In this document: positions 1-6,856 of the stretch, piece after piece
How the letters are laid out: each line of letters starts with the position of its first letter
How positions within the stretch are numbered: position 1 is the stretch's first letter
Source of the DNA: a virus
DNA: 30,734 nt
Direction: 5' to 3' (one strand)
IMG/VR virus record: IMGVR_UViG_3300035145_004205
Coordinates: 1-30,734 of that record
Made by a program: the position numbers and the translations under genes
Notes under the pieces: generated by a model
Told to the model about the DNA's origin: nothing
Database searches by the model: none
The model's input: the letters and a program-made list of their open reading frames with translations, nothing else

Positions 1-265
1 GTGTTTCTCCCATGCAAACATATGTAAGAATAGGATACACTAAATAAGATAGACCAAAGAATATAAAACGTGCAGACCAAACAGAGCCATTTGAATTATT
101 AACAAAATAAGTCCAAGCATAAAGATAAAGATATGCAATAGGAAGACTGAATAGTATGATAATGTGATTCTGTTTTGTTTTATAATATGCGTCAATAAAT
201 TGCAAATTCTGCTGCAAAAAAGTTAAAACTGCAGCAAAAACATATGCTGCTAAAGCGTATACCAT
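1..265 (-). CDS. Small multi-pass membrane protein, cut by left window edge
   Basis: Reading the minus strand from an ATG at 265, an open frame runs without a stop to position 1, giving about 88 residues. The start follows the stop of the radA-like gene by three bases (TAA-TAT-ATG), so it is probably translationally coupled. The product is strongly hydrophobic: an N-terminal segment rich in A, V, Y and L, a second helix around residues 37-53 (IIILFSLPIAYLYLYAWTY), and a third around residues 65-85 containing ARFIFFGLSYLVYPILTY. The pattern resembles small phage inner-membrane proteins related to drug/metabolite-transporter halves, but I recognise that only loosely. The C-terminus lies outside the window, so length and function are open. 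Confidence 0.6.
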   Translation of the reverse strand, partial: MVYALAAYVFAAVLTFLQQNLQFIDAYYKTKQNHIIILFSLPIAYLYLYAWTYFVNNSNGSVWSARFIFFGLSYLVYPILTYVCMGET

Positions 266-268
266 ATA

Positions 269-1018
269 TTATTTAGTCCCCACTCTTGCTACTTCGTTAA
301 ATCCTTCTTTCTTAAGATCTAAGAAGAACGTCCATCCAGCTCCACCAAAACGATTCTTAATAGTTTCTAGAACTCTTAAACCTTTAAAGTCCTCATCTTT
401 CTTTTCAATAGATAGATGTAGCATAGCATCCACCATATGCTTGAGCTTTTGAGAACCTGCCATATTGCCACTCTTGTTAACTTGACCAATACAAATAACA
501 TTGATGTAATGCTCTTTAGCATAGTCTGTTAGCATTTGCAATGCTCTTACAGCTGATTGACCGTTTGTATGCTCTTCACCGTACTTGCCGTCGTTAAGGG
601 TTTGCAGGGAGTCAACAATAAGAAAGAAAGGCTTGTTTCCAGTTTTCTTTCTTAAAATATCACATTGTTTAAGAAGACGTGGAACATATGATTCTTGACC
701 AGCAATAAAACCACTGCTAAGTTCAAGCCTTTCACATGTAAGCTTTACTTGATATAAACTTTCCTCTGCAGTATTAAATAAGCATGTATAACCTTGAGAA
801 GTTAATGCGTTTGCTAGTGTTAACATAAGTGTAGTTTTACCAGCGCCAGGCTCGCCAGTAAACAAAGAAATTGTAGAAGGAGTAAAACCTTCTCCACCAA
901 AGGCTGCATCAATGTAGTCAACGCCACACGGGTTTCTTTCTCTTAGCTTTGAAGGAACGTTGATATCAAGGATGTTAGTGCCAAAAACAATACCGTCATT
1001 TTTAACGTTGAGTTTCAT
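269..1018 (-). CDS. radA-like: RadA/Sms-like recombination ATPase, minimal form
   Basis: A 249-residue RecA-superfamily ATPase. Seen: Walker A GEPGAGKT at residues 55-62, an EES motif near 85-87, a Walker B-type segment FFLIVDSLQT at 131-140, the stretch GQVNKSGNMAGSQKLKHMVD at 178-197 that matches the RadA pattern GHVTKEG...AGP..LEHMVD, and the RadA signature KNRFG at 221-225. In bacteria RadA/Sms is a branch-migration helicase that extends D-loops and processes recombination intermediates. This protein lacks both the N-terminal zinc finger and the C-terminal Lon-like domain of cellular RadA, so it is a bare motor core. It probably works in phage recombination or replication. A GTGTAT-18-TATAAT promoter-like site lies 45 bases upstream. 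A UvsX or DnaB-like helicase is less likely because of KNRFG. Confidence 0.85.
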   Translation of the reverse strand: MKLNVKNDGIVFGTNILDINVPSKLRERNPCGVDYIDAAFGGEGFTPSTISLFTGEPGAGKTTLMLTLANALTSQGYTCLFNTAEESLYQVKLTCERLELSSGFIAGQESYVPRLLKQCDILRKKTGNKPFFLIVDSLQTLNDGKYGEEHTNGQSAVRALQMLTDYAKEHYINVICIGQVNKSGNMAGSQKLKHMVDAMLHLSIEKKDEDFKGLRVLETIKNRFGGAGWTFFLDLKKEGFNEVARVGTK

Positions 1019-1062
1019 TATTTAATTTCCTTTATCAGGTGATTTGTTATTGATTATACTTT

Positions 1063-1092
1063 ATTATAATTTATTGTTGATCTTAAATACAC
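1063..1092 (-). promoter_or_regulatory. GTGTAA-type promoter upstream of radA-like gene
   Basis: Minus strand: GTGTAT (1087-1092), an 18-base spacer and TATAAT (1063-1068). The -10 ends 45 bases before the ATG at 1018. It is one of eight sites in this window with the same layout; the -35 box differs from the consensus GTGTAA at its last base. Confidence 0.55.
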
Positions 1093-1100
1093 TTAAGAGT

Positions 1101-1439
1101 TTAAATCTGGCGAATATATCTACCATCGAACTGCGTCACTGCGCCTTTTACCAAGACAAAGAAACAATTTTTTTCAACTCTTCTAGAGAAATATTCAAAA
1201 TCAGAAACAACTAAACCTATAACCTTTTCATTTCCATATTTTACTTCAACTAATTGGTTAGGTTTAAAAGAGTATCTAATAATTGACTTTCTTTCAGTGA
1301 ATTCTGTGTCTCTAACAATCTTCTGTTTTGAAACTTGGCGTGACTGCTTTGAAGCTTGCCTAGCTGCTTTAAGACCACTTGGGTCTGTGTTTGCCATTTT
1401 GTTTTTAAGCTCTCTTAGTTGCTTTCTCGATAATGCCAT
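1101..1439 (-). CDS. Unknown 112-aa phage protein, SH3-like C-terminus
   Basis: The first 50 residues are very basic and helical (repeated K, R, Q, S), and the second half looks like a small beta barrel: SFKPNQLVEVKYGNEKVIGL, a VVSDFEYF strand and a closing GRYIRQI. Such barrels recur in small phage proteins, including the 65-aa gene at 2514-2711. No catalytic motif is visible. The start is well supported by TAAAGGAGG seven bases before the ATG at 1439, and a strong GTGTAA promoter ends 22 bases upstream. A nucleic-acid-binding role is plausible from the basic tail plus barrel, but that is inference. Confidence 0.7.
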   Translation of the reverse strand: MALSRKQLRELKNKMANTDPSGLKAARQASKQSRQVSKQKIVRDTEFTERKSIIRYSFKPNQLVEVKYGNEKVIGLVVSDFEYFSRRVEKNCFFVLVKGAVTQFDGRYIRQI

Positions 1440-1460
1440 AGCAACCTCCTTTATATAAAT

Positions 1461-1489
1461 ATTATATACGGATTTTATAATAATTACAC
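1461..1489 (-). promoter_or_regulatory. GTGTAA-17-TATAAT promoter
   Basis: Minus strand: GTGTAA (1484-1489), 17-base spacer, perfect TATAAT (1461-1466), 22 bases before the ATG at 1439. The GTGTAA box contains the last Val codon and the stop codon of the upstream peptidase gene, so promoter and gene end share bases. This is the clearest example of the motif. Confidence 0.7.
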
Positions 1490-1954
1490 GTGCTTAGTAT
1501 AAATTATGTCTGCCTTGATTTCGGAGCCATATAAACAGTTAAGGCCGTTTCTTACGTGTGACATAATACAATCAGACATATATTCATCAAGTTTATCCTT
1601 ACCATAGAAAAAGTTTAGATGTTCAGCAAGCTCTTTGCCATAGTTCCAAGCTAATATTTCTTCGTTCATCAAGTGAACAAATCCTTTTTTTGATCTAACA
1701 TTCCATGGCATGTTTTTATTAAAACATATTACGCCTTTACGCTTGATTTGTGTATCAATAATCATATGACCTGCTTCGTGCAAAAGCGTAAAAAGTCTTT
1801 CTCTATATTTGAGATTTTGATTGATACGAATTATTTTCAGTTGAGGATACCAGGCATCTTCTGCATAAGGCTTTTGAATTACATCAACAAAGTAATTGTC
1901 CTTAATGTATTTAGTTAAAATATAAAATTGATTTTTGTAAGTTTGAGGGTTCAT
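1484..1954 (-). CDS. ImmA/IrrE-type zinc metallopeptidase-like protein
   Basis: A 156-residue protein with the zinc-binding motif LLHEAGHMI (HEAGH at residues 59-63) and a downstream EEILAWNYG segment (98-106) that fits the third ligand region of the ImmA/IrrE (DUF955, gluzincin) family. Known members cleave or regulate repressors, often paired with an XRE-type HTH protein. Here there is no fused HTH and none next door, so its target is unknown. It could be a phage protease acting on a host regulator, or a domesticated remnant. Its own GTGCAA/TATAAT promoter-like site lies upstream. Fold assignment is fairly secure; substrate is not. Confidence 0.7.
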   Translation of the reverse strand: MNPQTYKNQFYILTKYIKDNYFVDVIQKPYAEDAWYPQLKIIRINQNLKYRERLFTLLHEAGHMIIDTQIKRKGVICFNKNMPWNVRSKKGFVHLMNEEILAWNYGKELAEHLNFFYGKDKLDEYMSDCIMSHVRNGLNCLYGSEIKADIIYTKHV

Positions 1955-1973
1955 ATTGTTGTCCTTTTATATT

Positions 1974-2003
1974 ATTATAAATTGTATTTGAACAAATTTG
2001 CAC
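1974..2003 (-). promoter_or_regulatory. GTGTAA-type promoter (GTGCAA variant)
   Basis: Minus strand: GTGCAA (1998-2003), 18-base spacer, TATAAT (1974-1979), 20 bases before the ATG at 1954. The flanks match the other copies (AAGTGCAAAT). A TTGACA lies nearby at about 2008-2013, but its spacing to any -10 is poor. Confidence 0.55.
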
Positions 2004-2014
2004 TTATGTGTCAA

Positions 2015-2521
2015 CTAAATGTTTTTATATTTCTGGAGTATTTTTCTTATTTTTCTAGTATGCCTGTTAACACCTTTAACGTATCCTGAAGTGTAGTTGT
2101 TTTTTTCATTACATTTTTTTGAATTATTGTAGTAACAAAGTGCCTTGTTAAGGGGCTTAAACTTTTCTTTGTAATATTTTAATGCTTTAACTCCATGATG
2201 GAATAAATCACATTTTTGCAATAAACCATCTCTTTTAATGGCATTAATATTTCCTTTCTTGTTAGGACACCAAAACTGGTATTTGATTTGAAGCGGGCCT
2301 ACACATTTGTACTTGTTAGGTTTAGGCTGCTCAGTCATTCTAGACTCTTCCCAAGCTACACCAAGTGTTAAAGGTATATCTAAGTTATTATCTTTTGCTT
2401 CTTCGATTAGAATAGAACACACTGCAAGATTTTCTTCTCGTGGTTCGTTGTTAGATAATTTATGATAAACCTCTTCACAAAAACTATATTGAGTAGCTAA
2501 TGCAATTAAAAGTTTAATCAA
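2015..2521 (-). CDS. Lysozyme-like (SLT-type) muramidase, probable endolysin
   Basis: A 168-residue protein with lytic-transglycosylase/lysozyme features: a probable catalytic acid in GVAWEESRM (E58 or E59), the core motif GPLQIKYQFW (75-84) that corresponds to G-L-Q-I in SLT domains, GVKALKYYKEKF (110-121) and a YYNNSKKC segment (130-137) matching the family's A-Y-N-x-G region. The C-terminus is basic. The first 15 residues (IKLLIALATQYSF) are hydrophobic and could act as a short export or anchor sequence, but there is no clear cleavage site. It would cut peptidoglycan at lysis or at entry. It overlaps the 65-aa gene upstream by eight bases, so the two are co-translated. No holin was identified. 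Confidence 0.65.
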   Translation of the reverse strand: MIKLLIALATQYSFCEEVYHKLSNNEPREENLAVCSILIEEAKDNNLDIPLTLGVAWEESRMTEQPKPNKYKCVGPLQIKYQFWCPNKKGNINAIKRDGLLQKCDLFHHGVKALKYYKEKFKPLNKALCYYNNSKKCNEKNNYTSGYVKGVNRHTRKIRKILQKYKNI

Positions 2522-2711
2522 AATGTTTTTGAATATCTCCTGATCTGTGTGTCTCTACAGAGTTATCTTGAAATCTAATTCTATAATAAATTCTAGATTC
2601 TGTTGTTCCACCTACTGTTAGTTGATTATTACCTTCTGTGATGATTTCTTCTACTGTGCCTATTTTGTTTATTCTTTGCCAGTGATAAACTTTGTCACCT
2701 ATTTTTATCAT
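2514..2711 (-). CDS. Small SH3/KOW-like protein of unknown function
   Basis: A 65-residue protein with a beta-barrel look: IGDKVYHWQRINKIGTVEEI, a polar loop, then YYRIRFQDNSVETH and a short charged tail. The opening 'GDKV.H......GTV..I' is typical of small KOW/SH3-like phage proteins. There are no catalytic residues. It is the first gene after a GTGTAA promoter and overlaps the start of the lysozyme-like gene, so it may serve mainly as the upstream partner of a coupled pair. Function unknown. Confidence 0.65.
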   Translation of the reverse strand: MIKIGDKVYHWQRINKIGTVEEIITEGNNQLTVGGTTESRIYYRIRFQDNSVETHRSGDIQKHFD

Positions 2712-2737
2712 TTTAAAAACCTTTCGAAATTTGGTTT

Positions 2738-2766
2738 ATTCTAATAATAAAAATTATAATTTACAC
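2738..2766 (-). promoter_or_regulatory. GTGTAA-17-TAGAAT promoter
   Basis: Minus strand: AAAGTGTAAAT (GTGTAA at 2761-2766), 17-base spacer, TAGAAT (2738-2743), 27 bases before the ATG at 2711. The -10 matches five of six consensus bases. Confidence 0.65.
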
Positions 2767-2771
2767 TTTTA

Positions 2772-3320
2772 TTAACCAAATACCCCACAGTTAACAAGAG
2801 ACTGCAAAACATCTAATAACGCTTTAGTAGAAGATTCTCTGCATGTTGATCCTGTACAATCCATTAAAGGTTTAAGAAATTTATCAATATCATCAGGTGT
2901 TCCCATTAGATGCTGTGAACACATATCATAAGAATCTTTACAAGGAACTGACTGGTATGATTGATCTCTTAGTTGATTATAATGTTCTAAAGATTCTGGA
3001 TGAGCTGCATGGTATTGTATATGATCTACGTATTCTTGTGGCGTAACAATACCATCATCGTTTAAGTCAAAATGATGATGCAGTTCCTCAGGCGAAATAT
3101 TTCCTTGATGATCAAATTCTATTTCGTGATGAGCTTCACCATGATCCATTGAGTCTAAACTGTAGTCAGAATCCACTCTACTTTCTTCAGGTGAACATTG
3201 ACATATTTCGCATCCACAGCAATCACAAAGTGCATCGCATCTGCACGGGTTATAACCACAACCTGAGCATGTTCCTGATGACATGTCTAAAAATTCTCTA
3301 ATAAGTTTTCTCTCGTTCAT
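2772..3320 (-). CDS. Cys-rich EF-hand protein
   Basis: A 182-residue acidic protein with three zones. Residues 1-14 (MNERKLIREFLDMS) resemble the leader of the packaged proteins in block B, although the LxE cleavage motif is not clear. Residues 18-42 hold ten cysteines (C18, C21, C26, C28, C32, C34, C35, C37, C40, C42), which could bind zinc or another metal. Residues 85-96 (DLNDDGIVTPQE) form a canonical EF-hand loop with D, N, D, a main-chain ligand, T and E at positions 1, 3, 5, 7, 9 and 12; residues 70-80 may be a degenerate partner. The C-terminal third has four more Cys. Calcium binding is likely; the role, perhaps structural in the virion, is inferred. Confidence 0.7.
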   Translation of the reverse strand: MNERKLIREFLDMSSGTCSGCGYNPCRCDALCDCCGCEICQCSPEESRVDSDYSLDSMDHGEAHHEIEFDHQGNISPEELHHHFDLNDDGIVTPQEYVDHIQYHAAHPESLEHYNQLRDQSYQSVPCKDSYDMCSQHLMGTPDDIDKFLKPLMDCTGSTCRESSTKALLDVLQSLVNCGVFG

Positions 3321-3332
3321 ATTTAAAACCTT

Positions 3333-4511
3333 TCAATATGATTCTAAATATAACTCATCTATACTATTTTTTTGCATTAAGTCATGTGCTTGTTTTCTAC
3401 TCATGCCTTTTTCTATTTCTTTGGTCATTTTTCTTTGAGAATCAACAGCATCAAACATTTCTGAACAGTGACTTTCTGCGTTGTCTGTTTCCAGAATCAT
3501 GTTCTTTGCAATATGTTCTAGTCTTTTTAATGTAAAGCAAGCAATATGTGCTGAATCTTTAAATATAATTCTTTCTGATGACGAGTGTGAAATATCTCTT
3601 TCAAACAATGTTGTACAATTTTCAACTGCAGTATGAAAATAAGATTTAAATAGTCTTGTCAAACCACAAATATTTTCTGTAAGGATCGGATTTTTCTTAT
3701 GCGGCATCGCGCTTGAACCTTTTTGTTTGTCTGTAAACGGCTCAGACATTTCATTTATACCGTCTATACTATACATTCTAATATCGTAAGCAATCTTTTC
3801 TACAGCAAGAATAGTTTGTAGAATACCATAAAAGTAGTCGAGGTAATGTTGCCTAGGAATTATCTGTGAAGATGTTACTGGATTTAATCCTAATCCTCTT
3901 AGGGCATTGTTTTCACATTGAACAGAATTAAAGTTATAATTTCCTGTTGCTCCACTTAATTTTCCTAAACTAATCTTACTCTTGGCTTCCACGACAGAGT
4001 CATAACCTTTTCTTAACAGGTCTAACCATCTATATATAACGTCATAGTAAGTTTGAATTTCTGCAGCTCTCCCGTGAGTTCTTGCAAGGATTTTACCTTT
4101 AGCTTTTTCTGATTTTAAGAGTTTTGTCATATGATATATGACTCCACTAATATGATCAAGAATAACTTGAAGGCTTTCTTTGCACATTAAAGACAGCGAT
4201 GTATCAAGAATATCAGAAGATGTTAAGCCGTAATGAATCCACCTGCCGCTATTATCAGGAATAGACTCTTCTAACATTTGAACAAATGCTTGAACGTCAT
4301 GCCTAGTTTCTTCTTCGATCTCTTTCCAACGATCAATATCTATTTTAACGTTTTCTCTAATTACATTAAATTCATCAGAAGTAATTGTTGGATGAGTTAT
4401 ATTGCCTAATTGGGATTCAAGATGTGCTAGTTCTACTTTTAGCCAAGTGTTTAGTTTGTTTTCTGTTTTCCAAATATCATGAATCTTTTGAACTTTATAC
4501 CTTGGTATCAT
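3333..4511 (-). CDS. purB: Adenylosuccinate lyase
   Basis: A 392-residue member of the fumarase/aspartase superfamily. The superfamily signature GSSAMPHKKNP is at residues 265-275, the conserved TH of ARTHGRA at 145-146, and HYGLTSSDILDT at 93-104 matches PurB. The enzyme splits adenylosuccinate to AMP plus fumarate (and SAICAR in de novo synthesis). It is somewhat shorter than the usual 430-460 residues, the loss being at the C-terminus. It follows purA by one base, so it is co-translated with it, and a GMP reductase/IMP dehydrogenase homologue precedes both. The operon points to AMP formation from IMP, not de novo synthesis, since no other pur genes are present. Confidence 0.9.
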   Translation of the reverse strand: MIPRYKVQKIHDIWKTENKLNTWLKVELAHLESQLGNITHPTITSDEFNVIRENVKIDIDRWKEIEEETRHDVQAFVQMLEESIPDNSGRWIHYGLTSSDILDTSLSLMCKESLQVILDHISGVIYHMTKLLKSEKAKGKILARTHGRAAEIQTYYDVIYRWLDLLRKGYDSVVEAKSKISLGKLSGATGNYNFNSVQCENNALRGLGLNPVTSSQIIPRQHYLDYFYGILQTILAVEKIAYDIRMYSIDGINEMSEPFTDKQKGSSAMPHKKNPILTENICGLTRLFKSYFHTAVENCTTLFERDISHSSSERIIFKDSAHIACFTLKRLEHIAKNMILETDNAESHCSEMFDAVDSQRKMTKEIEKGMSRKQAHDLMQKNSIDELYLESY

Positions 4512-4512
4512 T

Positions 4513-5739
4513 TTATTCCTTAATAAGTCTAGTATTACTTGATTTGTCTGCCCAAACTATTTCCCCTCTTTTCGGGCCTGTTGTGTAAGATATCTGTTTT
4601 ACACCTGTGTGTGTTTTAATGACAGAGATTAATTCCATAAAGCCTTCATCTTTCATGCTTACAGCGTTAATTTTAGATAGCGAATATTTTCTGCCGTGCA
4701 AAAAGAAAGCTGGCTTATCTACATGTGTCATTACATCTGTTTTGACAACACATAAATGATCTACTCCATTTTGATGTATTGCTAACTTAACTTCATCTAA
4801 GTCTAGCCAGCCACACTGTCTAGGTCGACCGGTTGTTGCACCAAACTCTTGACCAACTTCAGCCAATATCTTTTCTTGACCGTCTTTAATAATACTAGGA
4901 AACTTTCCGCTTCCTACTTTAGTCTTGTAAGATTTGATAACACCTATTACTTCATCAATTTGCTTATGATTTAATCCTGTAGAGTTTATGGCACCACCAA
5001 CTGAAGGTGATGAAGATGTCACGTCTGGATAATTGTCTGAGTATATGTTTAATCCGCTTCCTTGTGCGCCTTCTAAAAGAATGTTATAGTCTTTTTTATA
5101 ATAATCATGAAGAACATTTTCATTGCTTAACTGATACATTCTTAGGATAGAAACCATGTTTGCATATTCAGAAACCCACAAGTTAAAAGAATCAAAATCA
5201 GGCTTTAAGTCCTCTAAACTTTCACCATCTTGTGCTCTTCTTTCCTGTAAATCGTAAAACTTAGATTGTATCTTAATTAGAGTTTGTTCAGGCATATTAA
5301 CCAAATCTTTAATTAAGACAGAGTCTCTAGCATAAAAGTCAGAATAAGCTGGCCCAATTCCTTTAGCAGTTGTACCTAGCTTTTTCTGATATTTGAGTCT
5401 ATCGATAATTTTGTGCGTTGGTTCTATAATAGGACAGTAACCTGAAACTGAAAGATTAGAACCTGGCTTTACATTTAAGTCAGTAACTTCTTTACAGAAA
5501 TCTTCTATGTCAATTACACAACCTCTAGCAATAATATTAATAACTTCTTTTGTTAAAACACCTACAGGAAGTATGTGTGTAACAAACTTATTACCTCGTC
5601 TATCGTATACAGTGTGACCTGCATTTCCGCCACCTTGAAATCTTACGACAACGTCAGCCCATGTTTCAACTAAATCGTCAACAACCCTGCCTTTACCTTC
5701 ATCTCCATGTTGGAGACCTAATACTAATTTTACTGGCAT
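4513..5739 (-). CDS. purA: Adenylosuccinate synthetase
   Basis: A 408-residue PurA homologue that makes adenylosuccinate from IMP, aspartate and GTP. Visible motifs: GDEGKGR at residues 12-18 with the catalytic Asp at 13, QGGGNAGHTV at 35-44 with the catalytic His at 42, TAKGIGPAYSD, LLEGAQGSGLN, VTSSSPSVGG and TTGRPRQCGWLDL. The catalytic Asp is retained. Phage PurZ enzymes, which make 2-aminoadenine precursors, carry Ser there, so this is PurA chemistry. One oddity is His in place of the usual Trp before GDEGKG. Its start codon overlaps the stop of the upstream gene at 5739, and purB begins one base after its own stop, so all three are one translational unit. Confidence 0.92.
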   Translation of the reverse strand: MPVKLVLGLQHGDEGKGRVVDDLVETWADVVVRFQGGGNAGHTVYDRRGNKFVTHILPVGVLTKEVINIIARGCVIDIEDFCKEVTDLNVKPGSNLSVSGYCPIIEPTHKIIDRLKYQKKLGTTAKGIGPAYSDFYARDSVLIKDLVNMPEQTLIKIQSKFYDLQERRAQDGESLEDLKPDFDSFNLWVSEYANMVSILRMYQLSNENVLHDYYKKDYNILLEGAQGSGLNIYSDNYPDVTSSSPSVGGAINSTGLNHKQIDEVIGVIKSYKTKVGSGKFPSIIKDGQEKILAEVGQEFGATTGRPRQCGWLDLDEVKLAIHQNGVDHLCVVKTDVMTHVDKPAFFLHGRKYSLSKINAVSMKDEGFMELISVIKTHTGVKQISYTTGPKRGEIVWADKSSNTRLIKE

Positions 5740-6800
5740 TATTTGTTCCTATTGAATATGTGAGCATTGCCTTCTGCATGCGATGATGTTGTTTGTCTTC
5801 TAAAGACAGCGTTTTCGTATAATTCTTTTAGATTACTAGCACCGCTATACGACATACCACTTCTTACGTTAGACATAATCTCATTGACGACCTTTGATGT
5901 TGTTCCTTTATATGGAACAAATGATGAAACGCCTTCGATTGAGTTATAAGTCCCTTTCCAGTTTTTTTGTGCTGCCTTTGATGCCATGCCGTTATATCTC
6001 TTAATCTTTTTACCGTCCTGAATAATTACTTTGCCTGGAGTTTCTCTTGTTCCACTTAACATTGATCCAAGCATTACAAAATCTGCTCCTGCTGCAAGCG
6101 ATTTAACAATATCACCGCTGTTCTTAATGCCGCCATCAGCAACAATATAAGGTGCTGGCCAGTCTTCACCGCTATCAATATATTCTTGTCTAGCTTCATA
6201 ACAGTCTAAGACTGCCTGAAATGTTGGGATTCCGTGCCCAGTCTGTATTCTTGTTGTACAAATACTGCCACTTCCAACAGAAGTTCTTATAGCATGAGCA
6301 CCTGCTAGTGCAAGACGTTTATAAGCATATCCTGTAGCAACATTACCTGCCATAACAAATAGATGTGGATATTCACTTCTGATAAATTCTATTACTTTTT
6401 CCATAAGAATATGGTCGCCATGAGCAATGTCAATACAGACAACACTTAAATCATTTTTTACTAGCTCTGATAATCTTTCCTTGTAATCTCCTGTTGCACC
6501 AATTGCTGCTGCTCTATAGTCTCTGTGGTTAACATAACCTAATAACTTAGCTTGAAAATCAATTGAGTTGTATCTATGAATAATTCCTAGTCCACCTTGA
6601 CTAATCATAGCATTAGACATATGAGCCTCTGTTACTGTAGACATAGGTGAGCTGATGATTGGTATATTGAATTTTAAGTTTCTGTTATTGTATTTTACTT
6701 CAATAGAAGTATCTATATCTTTTCTAGTTACTAGTTCTGAGTATTGTGGTTCTAATATAACGTCATCAAAACTTAGCACTTCATTATTATTAATTCTCAT
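5739..6800 (-). CDS. guaC-like: GMP reductase / IMP dehydrogenase family enzyme
   Basis: A 353-residue TIM-barrel enzyme of the IMPDH/GMPR family without CBS domains. Catalytic Cys181 lies in GSGSICTTRIQTG, ADGGI at 221-225 binds phosphate, and GSMLSGT follows. The N-terminus (FDDVILEP, STVTEA, GGLGIIHR) looks like IMPDH. The C-terminal flap instead looks like GMP reductase: GMASKAAQKNWKG followed closely by SIEG with Glu at 289, and there is no Arg-Tyr dyad as in IMPDH. YSGASNLKEL also resembles GMPR. I favour NADPH-dependent GMP to IMP conversion because purA and purB follow directly and would take IMP to AMP. IMPDH activity (IMP to XMP) remains possible. A GTGTAA promoter-like site lies upstream. 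Confidence 0.72.
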   Translation of the reverse strand: MRINNNEVLSFDDVILEPQYSELVTRKDIDTSIEVKYNNRNLKFNIPIISSPMSTVTEAHMSNAMISQGGLGIIHRYNSIDFQAKLLGYVNHRDYRAAAIGATGDYKERLSELVKNDLSVVCIDIAHGDHILMEKVIEFIRSEYPHLFVMAGNVATGYAYKRLALAGAHAIRTSVGSGSICTTRIQTGHGIPTFQAVLDCYEARQEYIDSGEDWPAPYIVADGGIKNSGDIVKSLAAGADFVMLGSMLSGTRETPGKVIIQDGKKIKRYNGMASKAAQKNWKGTYNSIEGVSSFVPYKGTTSKVVNEIMSNVRSGMSYSGASNLKELYENAVFRRQTTSSHAEGNAHIFNRNK

Positions 6801-6820
6801 TTAAACCTCTTTATAGAATT

Positions 6821-6849
6821 AGTGTAATAAAACAAATTACTATTTACAC
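6821..6849 (-). promoter_or_regulatory. GTGTAA-type promoter of the purine operon
   Basis: Minus strand: GGTGTAAAT (GTGTAA at 6844-6849), 17-base spacer, TACACT (6821-6826), 21 bases before the ATG at 6800. The -35 element is perfect; the -10 matches only four of six bases, making this the weakest copy. Confidence 0.5.
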
Positions 6850-6856
6850 CAAAGAT

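Noticed and set aside
4513-5739. A PurZ-type enzyme making 2-aminoadenine DNA
   Set aside because: The diagnostic catalytic Asp (GDEGKG) is present instead of PurZ's Ser, so adenylosuccinate, not the 2-amino product, is expected. No DatZ-type dATPase or MazZ gene is in the window.
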